DNA of 64,000 nt, from the NCBI RefSeq assembly GCF_914767665.1, contig NC_059501.1:37920501-37984500 (forward strand), given 5' to 3'. Both the position numbers and the translations under genes were made by a program. This DNA is from Harmonia axyridis. Lineage: Eukaryota; Arthropoda; Insecta; Coleoptera; Coccinellidae. Positions 11,374-23,500 of the stretch are shown here, piece after piece (position 1 is the stretch's first letter; each line of letters opens with the position of its first letter). The notes beneath the pieces are model-generated. The model saw only the letters and a program-made list of their open reading frames with translations. It was not told where the DNA came from and searched no databases.

Positions 11374-11973
11374 TATACAGGGTGATTCATTAGCTCATCA
11401 AAAAACTTTGCCATATGAAAGACCATGTAATTTCAACAAAAAAATAATAATGGGAACATATGTCTGATTTCGAGTATTTAAGGAAATAAATGGCTTCAAA
11501 TGTTTCATTCATTCTATTGACGTGATTAATTAATAACAAAATAGTATGTTCAGGAACAAGCGTAAAGACACTTGTCAGCCTGTAGTGGACGCAGTTGCAT
11601 ACAAATGTAGGCAGTCGGATTTATCCGCCCCGACCCGACCCGCCTAATGGACGTCTACCTCAAGCGTACACTTTAAGGTGTAACTTATTAACTTAGTACT
11701 AATTTGCTACAATTTTAGTGTAACAGAACACGACAATTAGAATACCTACTGTGACACTAAACTGACAAGTGTACCTATTTACGCTTGTTTCCGAACATCC
11801 TTTTTGTTATTAATAAATCATATCAATAGAATGAATAATTTTTTAAGCCATTCATCTCCATAAATACCTATTTGAAATCGGACATATGTTCCCATAATGT
11901 TTTTTTTTCTTAAAATTACATTATCTTTCATATGGCCAAATTTTTCGGTGAGCTAATAAATCACCCTGTATAT
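11374..11973. repeat. 600-bp MITE with long inverted arms (TATACAGGGTGATT type)
   Basis: The left arm starts TATACAGGGTGATTCATTAG and the right arm ends ...CTAATAAATCACCCTGTATA. The arms continue imperfectly for about 190 bp (shared CATATGAAAGA.CAT, GGGAACATATGTC.GATTTC, GACAAGTG...). The central part is GC-richer (CCGCCCCGACCCGACCCGCC). No ORF. Confidence 0.75.
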
Positions 11974-13499
11974 GTATCCATTTATTGAAAAGTAGTTTAG
12001 TGGTATCCGTCAATCTTGTCCTCATAAATTTGAAATTTCCTTCGACATTTTTGAAAAAAACCTATCTAGGTATATCCGTTAATCCCAATGAACAATCCAT
12101 GAAATTTACATCAATTTGTTATATACAAATGAATTTTCATTCGTAGTAGGCATCACAATCAAATTCAACCTAAGTCAAAATTAGATATTGATACATAATA
12201 ATATAACCTACTACTCACTACCTGACCACTAGTGTCTGAACGTTGGACTTTGTACCCTACCTGAAAGTTGGACTTCGTACTGGGAACTTGTTGAACTTAG
12301 CGAGATACGAATTATTTGAGATCAGAATAAACAACGGGAGATGAGGAAATAAATATTAGTTGATTGTGTTATCTGTTTGCGAGGATCTCATTTTCCTTTG
12401 AATGAGAGTACCTATATATTTACGAATATATCTTGAATCATCTTGAATCTAGAATTCAATAAAATAACAAACATTTTCCATATTCCGGAAAACATTTGAC
12501 AGTCCTAATGTTTCTGTTGTAAACAATAGAAATACTCCAACATAGGTATATGTTGGAATTAGGCCTAATTTTTTGGAGAGATTGTCGAAATTCCCTATTA
12601 AAACTTTAATTGAAGAAATTTGTGGAGATTGGAGAACTTGAGAAGATTCTGAACACTTTTCCAGAATACCGTTAGTGCGATTATGAGTGTGCAAAAGTTT
12701 CATGTTTCAATTGAAAAGTCGTAACATCGTAACAAAAGTCATGAATAACAGTCAACACAAATCATGATTTTTGAAATTGCTTACCTTTTCGAGGCATTCT
12801 TGTCCAATAGCCTTTGGATCAACTCTTACTTCAAAAACAACAGAATTTGGTTGACTGATCAAACACCACATTTTGTCGTAGAAACTTTTTTCCACTCGTT
12901 CAAAAGGTCTATTGGTATACTACCAAAATTCACTAATCATTTGATAAAATCGTAATATTTTGTTATGTTTTTTACACTGATCGGTATTCTGGCTAAAGTC
13001 TTCAAACATCTTACATCCACACTACACGAGAGTCCGCATGGAAATAGTGAGCGGAGCTTGTTTGACAATACTTTGTTTTGGTAAAGAACTCGAATACGAC
13101 ATACGTCGATTCCTTGTGCGGAGGTGTAGCGAACACGCGGTTATCGAGTGTGCAATTTCACCGACTGTAGAAATATTGCTCTAGCTACGACATCCCTAGC
13201 AGCTGTTCACCATTCGTTCATTCTCGTATGGCGAACTGTCCGCATGCTGCAACAGAACATCATAATCTCATAGGTGAAACAGGAATAATTCAATTAAGAA
13301 TCTTGAACAGGAGCGTATTTAGTCCAAAGCAAAATGAACAGTTTCATTATTTCATATATATGTAATCATTTTCATAAATAGGGTCACTTATTATTAGTCG
13401 AAAAAAAATTAGTATATCAGAGAATGTTTATAGATCATATGTTGGCACGAAGTCGTAGAGGAAAAACAACTCTTTCTTATCAATTAATCATCATTTCAT
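11974..13499. other. No gene recognised
   Basis: There are short open frames only (12449-12703 minus, 12764-12955 plus), without recognisable domains. A GC-richer patch at about 13020-13260 stands out from its surroundings but shows neither coding periodicity nor clear terminal repeats. Confidence 0.35.
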
Positions 13500-14125
13500 C
13501 ATCCAGAAACGCGCTCTCCGTATCATTTCACGATAGCCAAAATAAGGTATGGTATTATGTTTTATGGTAGTGGTAATAACATGAAGCAAGTGCTAAAGAT
13601 GCAAAAAAGAGCTATATTATTATTATTATTATTATTATTATTGAAATATAACGAAACATATAGAAACCATTTTAGAGTTAATATTATCCTCACTCTGACA
13701 GGTCTATGCTTATACGAGTTGATGGTTTTCTTATATAAAAATAAAAGTACATTTGACAGACTGAAAACACGTAGTGAAAGATATTCCCCCATCATAGGCT
13801 GTCTATATTTGAGAAAGGATGCTTTCATTCCAGAATATCGGCTTTCAATAAATTAGGTACCACAAAACTTGCAGGTCATCAACAAAGAAAAAATTTTCAA
13901 GAAACAAGTTCGAACTCTTCATTTCGAACTAGAGTCATACTGTTTGTCAGAGTACTATGAGCTTATTATATTTTTGAATGAAATTATATTTTTCTCTATT
14001 TTTATGTTGTATGACTGCTCTGAATATATTTTTGTGGCCAAATTTTGTTAGGTTATTAAGGTGGGGACATAATCATCTGTATATAGGATTGTAATATGTG
14101 AAATAAATGGATTATTATTATTAAT
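13500..14125 (+). pseudogene. 3' end of a decayed LINE (same group as the one at 42363-46322)
   Basis: Translations contain FYGSGNNMKQVLKMQKRAI, then LTLTGLCLYELMVFLYKN, then FELESYCLSEYYE. These align in order with FYGSGNIQSLFRLQKKAV, LTLYGLYIQECILFIHKN and DMEPYCLQDYLGNN at the C-terminus of the LINE ORF2 ending at 46219. The fragment finishes with the same kind of ATT-rich tail (near 14112). An expanded (TTA)n tract sits inside it at 13614-13641. Only the last few hundred bases remain, as usual for 5'-truncated LINE copies. Confidence 0.75.
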
Positions 14126-14819
14126 CTTTGAATTAATTTGAATGAGCCACCCCTAAAATTCTGCTGACCCCCTCCCTAAAATTTGACATACTAAGGCTAA
14201 AAGACTAACAGAACTAAAATTTTGCTTCACTTTGCCCCCCTCCTAAAAAAAAATTCAACCAACTCTTGACCACCCTTGTTTTTGAAAGTCGCGGTGGCGA
14301 CGCCAGCTTCAGTGGATTAGATATGACTTATAAATTGAACTTACAGTTCTTTAATTTTCATGTTTCTATATAATACCAAATTACCAAATTTGCAGTTCCG
14401 TTCTATCCATTCCGTTTTTTTTTATGGTGAGTGAACCTAGTGTCATTTTGAAGAAAAAAGTAGTCCATTTTGAAGTGAAAATATAAGTCAAATGAAAATT
14501 AAAGTAAAACTTTTAGATAAGATACATACAGGTCAGGTTTCCTGTTATCCGAGTGATAAATACCCTCTTTTCCTTTTTGTGGAGTCTACAGCAAAATACT
14601 CCTCAAATGTGTCTGAAGAATTAGGTTTTATTCGATTGAATAGAATAATTGGAAAATGTGTATGAATAATGCAAATTTTAAAAGCGAATCATCAATTTTG
14701 TGTCCAATTGAATTGTTGAATAACATATTCGTCATCAAGAAGATAGATGTAATTTTCTCAAATATTTGTATTGCATTGCGTACCTATATGTTATACAAAT
14801 TGTTCTAAATAAATGTTCA

Positions 14820-16323
14820 GGGTGGGCAAATTTCGATGTTTTAGCACTACAACTTTTAAACCAGAGGTGATAGACAAAATCTGATACCCACTTCTCGATC
14901 TCTTTTTCTGAGAAACTATCAAGGGTAGTATTCATTTTTGGCCACCTTCATTTGTTTTCGTGTTATAAGCGAAAATTGGAAAAATGGCGATATCGAAAAA
15001 CATTCATATCTCCGTTGATATTGATATTGCTCGTCTTTTCAAAAGGGTTTTTAATTACGAAGCTATGACCCAAAGTTATGTTTTTTTAAATGGGAACACT
15101 ATATTTCTGTGACATTTTTTGAAAGCTTAATTTTTCCTGATTTCAAAAATATATAACATCATATGGTTCGTATCAATATAAATAATAGAAAATGGTCAAA
15201 AATCTTTTTTTACCTAAGATTCTCATTATTTCTATGGTTTCAACTGTTGATGAGCACAGAAAAATTGAGCTTCCTATAACAAGAGAAGTGTCCTTCCGTT
15301 AATCTGATTTTTTCTATGATTTTCAGTAATTCCCTTCGTAATTAAATTGTTCAATCATATATGCATTGTTTCATGTGCTATTTGAAATGGATTGGTATAG
15401 TATATCCAAAGTCACTTGGAGGAAGATGAATATTTCAATTATACAAGGTTTGTCCAAGTTTCCAGAAATTCCTTTGGGCCCAGTGAATTTATTGCCTAAC
15501 AATACTTTTAGATAAACCCCGGTATTTTGCAGATCGCGGTATCCACTTCAAAGGTGCATCTATGGCCAAGAGTTTTTATGGAATAGTTCAAGTGACTTTG
15601 AATAAACTGTGCGTATTCAATCTGGAGACCTATGAAAATAATCTTCTGATGCATCCATCTCATTACAACTCTTTCGATTGAAACAATTATTTATTTCCGA
15701 ATCTATTTTTAGATGAAAAATTTATAAAATATACCTCGATTCGAATTTTGTATAAATTAGTAAAAAGCATAGAAATAATCAGATTGATGGAAGGAGACTA
15801 CTCTTGTTATAGAAAGCTCAATTTTTCTGTGCTCATCAACAGTTGAAACCATAGAAATAATGAGAATCTTAGGTAAAAAAAGGTTTTTGACCATTTTCTA
15901 TTATTTATATTGATACGAACCATATGATGTTATATATTTTTGAAATCAGGAAAAATTAAGCTTTCAAAAAATGTCACAGAAATATAGTGTTCCCATTTAA
16001 AAAAACATAACTTTGGGTCATAGCTTCGTAATTAAAAACCCTTTTGAAAAGACGAGCACGCCACTGGATTCTACGTTAAAAAGTGCCTCTATAATGTTTT
16101 CATTTCAGAGCTCTATCATCAATATCAACGGAGATATGAATGTTTTTCGATATCGCCATTTTTCCAATTTTCGCTTATAACTCGAAAACAAATGAAGGTG
16201 GCCAAAAATGAATACTACCCTTGATAGTTTCTCAGAAAAAGAGATCGAGAAGTGGGTATCAGATTTTGTCTATCACCTCTGGTTTAAAAGTTGTAGTGCT
16301 AAAACATCGAAATTTGCCCACCC
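14820..16323. repeat. 1.5-kb fold-back element with inverted arms of about 500 bp
   Basis: The left arm (14820 to about 15310) and right arm (about 15785 to 16323) are near-identical inverted copies beginning GGGTGGGCAAATTTCGATGT. The flanks share TGTTCA (14814-14819 and 16324-16329), a possible 6-bp target duplication. The right arm has an extra segment of about 75 bp (around 16060-16120, starting CACTGGATTCTACGT). Identical 39-residue open frames occur in both arms on opposite strands, but they simply reflect arm identity and show no known domain. The loop of about 475 bp is unrelated to known transposases. Confidence 0.8.
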
Positions 16324-16329
16324 TGTTCA

Positions 16330-16796
16330 ATCCTTTCATGTGATTCATTTTAAATCTACATCTGCATATACCTACTCTATGTTTTCCTCTTCCTCCTGCT
16401 TGTGTTTTCAGTAGATATTAAATAGAGTGTAATACGCAGATAAATGAAAGAAAAGCACTGACTTCGTGTCAGATGATTTTAGCGCATCTTTAATTCAAAT
16501 AGACTTACAGGACAGTATTCGGTATAGGTATGAGATGTGATTTGATGTAATAATGATTAGGTAGGTAGGTACGGAATTATTTCATCTAGACCTGGAGTTC
16601 TGATATATATCCTTAAGATAATTCGCTGGGAACAATCGAGAGATTATCTAACTACATTTTGCATTCAAATATTAGAATGAAATAACCATTCGAAGCTTCG
16701 TTAAAATTTGGTATGAATAATTCCACCAGAACCATAAAAAACTCAAGAATACAATATCAAAAAACAAAAATCTAAAAGCTCAGTGACAACAGATAC
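16330..16796. other. No gene recognised
   Basis: A+T-rich spacer between two fold-back elements, with no coding, RNA or repeat signal. Confidence 0.3.
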
Positions 16797-18495
16797 GACT
16801 GATCCAGAGATAAAAAAAATGAATAGCATATTTTCGAGCTCGATTTTTGGGAGAATATTGATTTGATGAAAAACGAACCTCCATGAATTCAACTGTTTTC
16901 AAGCTTTTAGAGAAAATTGTAAAATGGGGTGAAATGAAAAATTCTTATTACTTCTTTGTTACTCATGCTATGAACTTAATACAAAAACATTGTACGGGCA
17001 GTAGGCACTTTTATCAGTAGAATCCAATGGTGTAGTCCTGTAGTTATTTGTTTTTTATTGCAATTAGTTTTGGAGTTACATAGGCGTACAACTTTGCTTC
17101 CGCGGTTTGTTCTCGGAATTTGAGGCTTTATTGTAAAAAACTGGTTATAAATTTATGATTCAAAATATTGTCCATCGCTGGCCACTACTTTCTCTTATCT
17201 TTTTGGCCTTTGAAAAATCTGGTCATCTTTTGAAGCGATCCACGAATCCATCCAATTTTCACTTCTTCATAAGACCGGAAAAGTGCTGGTCAGCCAAGTC
17301 GTGTGCCATCGAAACAAGTGATAGTCCGAGATAGCAACGTTTGGAGAATACGGCGGGTAGGACTCTCTATTTCAACGTTTTCCAAGTAGCTCTTGAACAC
17401 TTTCGCAACATGGGGTCGAGAGTAGTGCATAGACCTAATATCCATGGGTATTGTCGTTGTATTGCGGCCAATTGTCTTTCAATGCTCGGCTCAAACTCAT
17501 TAATTGCGTTCGATAAGGATCGCCTGTGGTTTTTTCAGTCGATTTTAACAACTCATAATACACTACGCCGAACTGGCCCCACCAAATACTGAGCATGATC
17601 TTGGAACCGTGAATATTCGGTTTGGCCCTCGGGCCTCGACGTGGAAGCATGGCCTGGATAATCCCATGATTTTCTGTGCTTGGGATTATCGTAATGAACC
17701 CATTTATTGTCTCCAGTCACAAGCAATGCTGAAATCCCTTCCGTCTTTGCCTTGCAAGCAGCTGTTCACAAGCAAACAAACACCGTTCAACATCTCTCGG
17801 TTTCAAATAATACGGCACCCAAATTTTCTTGTTTCTGAATAATTCCCAAGACTTTCAGGAGTTTTGAAATGGCCTCTTGCGCAAACTCCCAATGTTCCTG
17901 CCAGTTCTTGTTGCGTTTGACACGAGTCTTGTTCAAGTATAAAGACTCCAATTCTGCATCTTTGAAAACCTATCTATATTCTAAGGGTCATAGTATAAGG
18001 AAATCCATTCCTTATATTATGATATGGTACAAAGCTAAGTGCTACTCGTCACATCAAGACGAATTTCTCCACAGCTCTCTTGATCACGAATTTAAATGAA
18101 CGCTCGTTATATCATATTATATAAACATATATTTTTCAAAAGGAAAAAAAGAATTATTTGTTACAGTTTTTATGGTACCTATTATGGTTTACATTTAAAA
18201 AAACACAAAATTGAATTATAACTCCAAATCTAATTGCAATAAAAAACAAATGAATATACCATTATTGGATTCTTTACATATACAACAACTACTAATACAA
18301 GAGCCTGTAGAATGTTTTTGTTTCAAGTTATAAAGAAGTTATGAGAACTTTTGATTTCACGTCATTTTCTAATTTTCTCTTATAGCTTGAAAACAGTTGA
18401 ATTTATGTTGCGGTTTTCAACGAATCAATTCCCTCAAAAGTCGAGCGTCGAGCCCGAAAATATGCTATTAATTTTTTTCTGAGATTCTTTCACTA
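16797..18495. repeat. Fold-back element with inverted arms of about 280 bp, carrying a mariner copy in its centre
   Basis: The arms run about 16797-17077 and 18205-18495. They share TAGCATATTTTCG(A/G)GCTCGA at the outer ends, then TTCAACTGTTTTCAAGCT, and at the inner ends ATTTGTTTTTTATTGCAATT. The middle is occupied by a degraded mariner copy in the opposite orientation, so either the mariner landed in the loop of an older palindromic element or the arms were captured around it. Boundaries are approximate. Confidence 0.65.
17078..18100 (-). pseudogene. Degraded mariner transposase
   Basis: Read on the minus strand, 17650-17435 gives RAKPNIHGSKIMLSIWWGQF followed by GVVYYELLKS and QLMSLSRALKDNWPQYNDN. 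This is a clear mariner core, similar to but distinct from the intact copy at 7637-8698. Other parts of the gene occur in different frames: N-terminal traces toward 18080 and C-terminal HDLADQHF near 17300. Stops and frameshifts are numerous, so this is an old inactive copy of a different mariner lineage. Confidence 0.8.
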
Positions 18496-18945
18496 GACAA
18501 CAAATTTCGGACACCTGATACAAAAATTTAATTCAGTTTAATCTGTTGCCACTGAATTATTGTTTTTTATATCATTCTTGGAATTTTCATGGTTCTCGTG
18601 GAACTATCCACACAAAATTTTGTACGAAGGTTCAAATGGATATTCTATATTTGCATGCAAAATCTGATTCGGAATGAATTTGTAAGCACAGATATCGATA
18701 AGGGGATTCTATTAACTAGAATTATTAGAACTCTGAGGAATTCATTTGAATAATGATTGGAAAAAAAATAACTCCATTCTCAATGATAAGAGTATTCTTT
18801 GCTTTTTCCAGTGTAGGCACACTTATTTTCGAATAGTAATTTTAAAAGAGTCAAATAGTCTTAAAAAAGCAATATTCAAGTTGATCTTTATTTAATATTT
18901 TAGGAGGAACTAACAGCCTTATCCTGATGTTTTCGTAAGTAATTG

Positions 18946-19106
18946 CACAAGTGCATCAAAATTACCGATAATTTTGCATGACAGGGTGTTGTCATAAAAA
19001 CTGCATGAGTTTTTCTCTTTCTCCAAAAATGAAAATGACCGAATGCAGTTTTCCAAAAAAAACACGCTGGAATGCGAAATTATCCGGTCATTTTGATGCA
19101 CAAGTG
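18946..19106. repeat. 161-bp MITE
   Basis: The terminal inverted repeats CACAAGTGCATCAAAAT and, inverted at the right end, CACTTGTGCATCAAAATGAC are followed by ACCG(G)ATAATTT. The interior is non-coding. A separate small perfect hairpin (AGATGCATAG, AAA, CTATGCATCT) lies at 19195-19217. Confidence 0.7.
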
Positions 19107-19668
19107 TAATTCGGGGGAATATTTCCCGAATAAACTGTTACACTACACGTCAAACTGATTTAAAATGGAATTGCCATAGATTCGAACTGTGTAAGATGCA
19201 TAGAAACTATGCATCTATGAACAGAACAATTATTGCAGTGCTGTTTCGCTTCCTACAATGCAATAATCGCTGTAATTTTCGATAATTGTTCTCCATATAC
19301 ATAGAATTTTTGACAGGAGGGAAAAATTCCCTATAAGTATACTCTAAACACCAAGTCAAATTTCCCCTACCCTACCAATAGTGTATTTACTGGCTTTTCC
19401 ATGTTTCCTAAATACACATTATTTGAATAACATTTGATCTCAGTGTATATTAATTATTGCTAAGACGGAAAACTAAGTATTTTTTATATTGAGTTAGAGA
19501 AGTTGATTTTCCTTCAATTTAAGAAATATTGCCGACAGACACAATAGGAGTTTAGGTTTCAACATAAAAATGATACAACTGTAATAGTTTCCTCTAAATA
19601 TAATTAAACATTGAAATATTAATTTCACGAGATTTCTAGCTCATTCCTATCTTAAACTTTTCTAGAAT
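19107..19668. other. No gene recognised; COX6C downstream flank
   Basis: This interval contains the small hairpin at 19195-19217, a looser inverted repeat at about 19220-19291 (AGAACAATTAT...ATAATTGTTCT) and presumably the 3' UTR of the COX6C gene transcribed from the right. No other gene signal was found. Confidence 0.35.
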
Positions 19669-19957
19669 TCAACAGGAATCAAATAATCCCTTAGCTCTCA
19701 TCTTTTCAAATTCTTTGTCGATATCATAATTCCTGAAAGAAAATTGATTGAATGTTGGTGAAAATACATAAAAGTTTAAAATAAATTACTCACTTATAGA
19801 AGTCAGCATACAATTGTTTCCTTCTATCATTAATAAAAACTTTTTGAAGGGCAACTGCACCAAATCCTATTACAGTCATTGCAACCAAATGAAACTTGAT
19901 TTGTGATCTGAGGAGACCTTTTAGTTGGGGTTTGGGTAAAAGTTTTTCTCCAGCCAT
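19669..19957 (-). CDS. COX6C: Cytochrome c oxidase subunit 6C (COX6C / cyclope)
   Basis: This encodes the small single-span inner-membrane subunit of respiratory complex IV, a nuclear-encoded accessory subunit. Exon 1 (19957 down to 19794) and exon 2 (19732 down to 19669) join across a 61-bp intron (donor GTGAGT, acceptor CTTTCAG) to give 75 residues, matching the family length of about 75. The protein starts MAGEKLLPKPQLKGLLRS. It has a hydrophobic span around residues 24-40 and ends in the diagnostic YADFYKNYDIDKEFEKMRAKG motif (split here: YADFYK / NYDIDKEF / EKMRAKG). An intron also seems to sit in the 5' UTR: acceptor TTGCAG just upstream of the ATG, and a strong donor GTAAGT at 20105-20100. 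It is divergent from GSS and probably shares its promoter region. A diverged paralogue is at 33471-33737. Confidence 0.93.
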
Positions 19958-20582
19958 AGTGATTCCTGCAACATATTACATAAGAAATTCTCATATTGTT
20001 AACCTATTGGACATTTCACGTATTTTTTTATTATAACGCGATATCCAAACATAACTAGTTTCTCTTGAAAATAACAAAGAATCAATTATTCCGCTCATTA
20101 CTTACAAGTTTTATTTAGAATATTAAGCAAGTAATTTAAGTTTTCACTATTTTCACGATTGGGATTGACAGGATTCTGCTAGGCCAGTGCGCTCAACGTC
20201 AACCACAGATTACTTTTTTTACCATGTCTTCAGAGTATGAGACCTACTGCTACAGGAACATAGAAGACAATTAGTTCACTCGGTAGAAATCAAAATAGTT
20301 TAAAAATCCTTATTTCTACATAAACATCATAATCATCACAGTATGAGAATAATTTAATATTACAGTATTACACTCAGATTTCTATAATCCAGAAATCTGC
20401 CAATGCCAAATATTTTTACTTTGTGTTGTTGATAGTTATTTTGTTTGATCATGAGTATCTGATTACATGTAAAATAATTGATTGATAAGGAATGTAATCA
20501 GCAAGTCTATTATTTTTCATATCAGATAACAAACTTCTCATTTTGTAACAAACCTAGCTGAAAAATTAATAAGTTTTCGAAA
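19958..20582. promoter_or_regulatory. Divergent COX6C/GSS 5' region
   Basis: The COX6C start (minus, 19957) and the GSS start (plus, 20583) are 625 bp apart. A likely COX6C 5' UTR exon ends at 20106, leaving roughly 300-400 bp for a shared bidirectional promoter. No TATA box or other element could be assigned with confidence; transcription start sites are inferred, not seen. Confidence 0.5.
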
Positions 20583-23500
20583 ATGTCTTTGAATCCAGTA
20601 TATTTACCAAATGCAATTCCTCTGCCAATAGCTGATGAAGAACTCAGGGAAATCGTTGATAAATCTAAGGACTGGGCTGTAATGCATGGAGCAGCAATGA
20701 GGAATAAAAATAGTTTTTGCAAAGATGCAGTACAGATTGCTCCTTTCAGTCTCATACCATCATGTTTTCCCAGAAAAGAATTCAATAAAGCTGTTGCTTT
20801 ACAGCCAATTCTGAATGAATTAATGCATAGAGTTGCTCATGATCAGTTATTTTTAACTGAATGTTTGAGAGAAACTATACAAGTTGATGAATTCACTGGC
20901 AACCTCTTTAAAATATTTGAAACGGTTCAGAACGAGGGAATAACCCAGGTAAGTTTATTTCACAACTTTATATTCTGATGTCGAATGAAGTTGTTGGATT
21001 TGGTGGTAATTTTTTGTAATATTTACTTCTTTTATTTGAGTCCAAAATATTTCTTAATTCATAAAGCGGCATGGTGCTGAAGAAATCTATTGCTATTAAA
21101 GTAAATCGTGACAACTTGAAGACATATTTCACCTCTGTTCATCTTAGATTCCACTTTTACTTTTACCTTTGATTTTTCTTAAGCGAGATTTTAGATGAAA
21201 TATAGGTTATAGTCATTTAATGGCTTATTCGACTGGCTGTACCAGTGCGAATTAATTCGAATTTTTGTAGTGCTAAATGAAATAATTAGTTCAATTTAAT
21301 TCGAATTAGTGCAGCCAGTCGAATACGAAGTGAGGATTATAATTATTATATATGAATTATAATATGATTCATATTTAAACTAGTACCTACTATTCAATTT
21401 GTTATAAAGTATGTGTACTACAAAAAGAAACATAAAATTGAAGTGGAACCTGAAGTGAACTGATTTCTTGCTTGTTATTTCTACATTGTATCAAATTGTT
21501 TTGATATATTATTATTATTGTTGTGTATATCTGTAACATGAATTTAAGAAGTTTCAAAATAATAATTGCAATGATAATTATAATTTTGAAAGAGAAAAGT
21601 AACCTAATAAATCATTTATCAGTTTATAGACATGAACTGATATGATAAAGAATGCTTTATTGTGTTACTACTAGGTCTCTATATGACTTTTGAGAACCTC
21701 AATTCAATCTTTCAAATAATTCGAAAAATAGTAGCATAACCAACATGAAAACAATGAAAAGGAAAGTAAATTTTCTCCTATTGTATGTATCTTTTCCTGT
21801 CCATTGAAAATTATGGCATTCTTGAAAATGATGAAAAATTCTTCCAGATAATTTTGACCATTATTTATTTTCGAAGTAGTTCTTTGGTATATAATTATTC
21901 AATGGAATAATGTTTCCATATCAAGTTAAACTAAGCTTTTAATATTTTATGTAACTATTTTATTATATTAGCCTATCAGTTTGGCGCTTTTGCGATCTGA
22001 TTTGATGCTGGAGACCATTCCCACATTTAGTTGCTGTAAACAGGTGGAAATCAATTCAATTGCATCAGGTTTTGGTTGGTTGGGTCCAGTGTCAGCTGAA
22101 ATACATAGGTAAAATGAATATCTTCTCTATTTTTGACAAAAGAGATGAGAAACTGACTAACTCTCAGGCTAGAAATGATTTGTGTCTTCTAATGATTTAT
22201 TTAGAACTCGCTAAAGTAATTCAAATTGAATCCCTATTCACAATAACTCTTCTAGCCATAAACTTCCTCTTTTGTTTACTGCTTTGGATTCTCTTTTATT
22301 TCAAAATAATTATACAATTTCTATAACGAATAATGTTGATACCTCATGATAAAAAAATTTCAAAGTTACTTATTTCTTCAGTACCTATTGCTCATACTAG
22401 TATGCTTCAGTATTGCTCATAGTTGTCTGCTTGTATATTTATATCTATATAATTTTAATTCTGCTTTAGTTTTTTTGAATTATGAAATTAAAAAAAATAT
22501 ATACAAATTGATGATTCCCATGAAAATTTCATCAAACTGGGGATACTCAACTATATTAAAGAATTGTTGTTAATGATAAATTTTTTCTCTGGAGCTTATG
22601 TGGTTTCGTAAACAGTTTTCTATTCCGCCTCTGGTTATGCTCTGTGCAGGCTTCACTTTCATAAACTAAGAAAAGCAGTTAATACTCAGCAAAAATTCAA
22701 CTGAAACCATAAATGACTATTATTTTCAATGAACAATTAACTTATCCATATAGACTCCAATAAGTTACCATACTGCCAGAGGCCAAATGCTTATAATGAT
22801 GTAGCAGAAGGCATTGAAGAAGATTTGTATGAACACGATCCACAAGATATTGAATCATCATAAAGAGGAAGAATGAAAACGAGGGATCGCCATTGAAAGT
22901 TAAATGATGGAACAAGTTTGATATAAATTGTTTTCAAATATAATTTAATGGGTCAATCTTTATTATTATATCAATATAATTACTTGACACATAATTCAAC
23001 TTCGATTCTTCCTTTTCATTCCTCCTCACACTTCTTTCTGTTGATTTACTCTCTTGAAAATCGTCTTCACAGTCCAATAAATATTTTGTTATTTGCTAAT
23101 AATTATTTTTCATTAATCCACAATAAATAATGACATTTTATAAATTTTGGTCCATTTAGACATTAAGGATGGATTTATATCATCGAAAAATAAAATATGA
23201 ACTGTTTCAATTTCTTGCACATAGTGAAACTTTGAAATCGTAAGAGTATAATATATTAAGAACTCAATTTTTTAATTGTATGGATTTGATTTTATACAAC
23301 CCAATCGTGATTAATTAAATACTAATTGTACTAAATATTAAATTGATTATTATTCGTACAGGGCAATGACATGGTGGGTTGGGTATCAAATTGTTGTTTG
23401 TATGAACCTTTAAAATGCTATATTTACACCAAAATCTAACTTGTCGATTTTATACGAGAAAATTCCCTCTGGTTTTGGTGATACAATCAACATTTAATTT

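Noticed and set aside
14735..16414. Two identical MNTTLDSFSEKEIEKW peptides on opposite strands
   Set aside because: They lie in mirrored arms of a fold-back element; identity comes from the arms and no known domain is visible.
17421..17445. CATAGACCTAATATCCATGG resembling the P-like terminus at 34404
   Set aside because: It lies within mariner transposase sequence, with no duplication or second end nearby; chance similarity.
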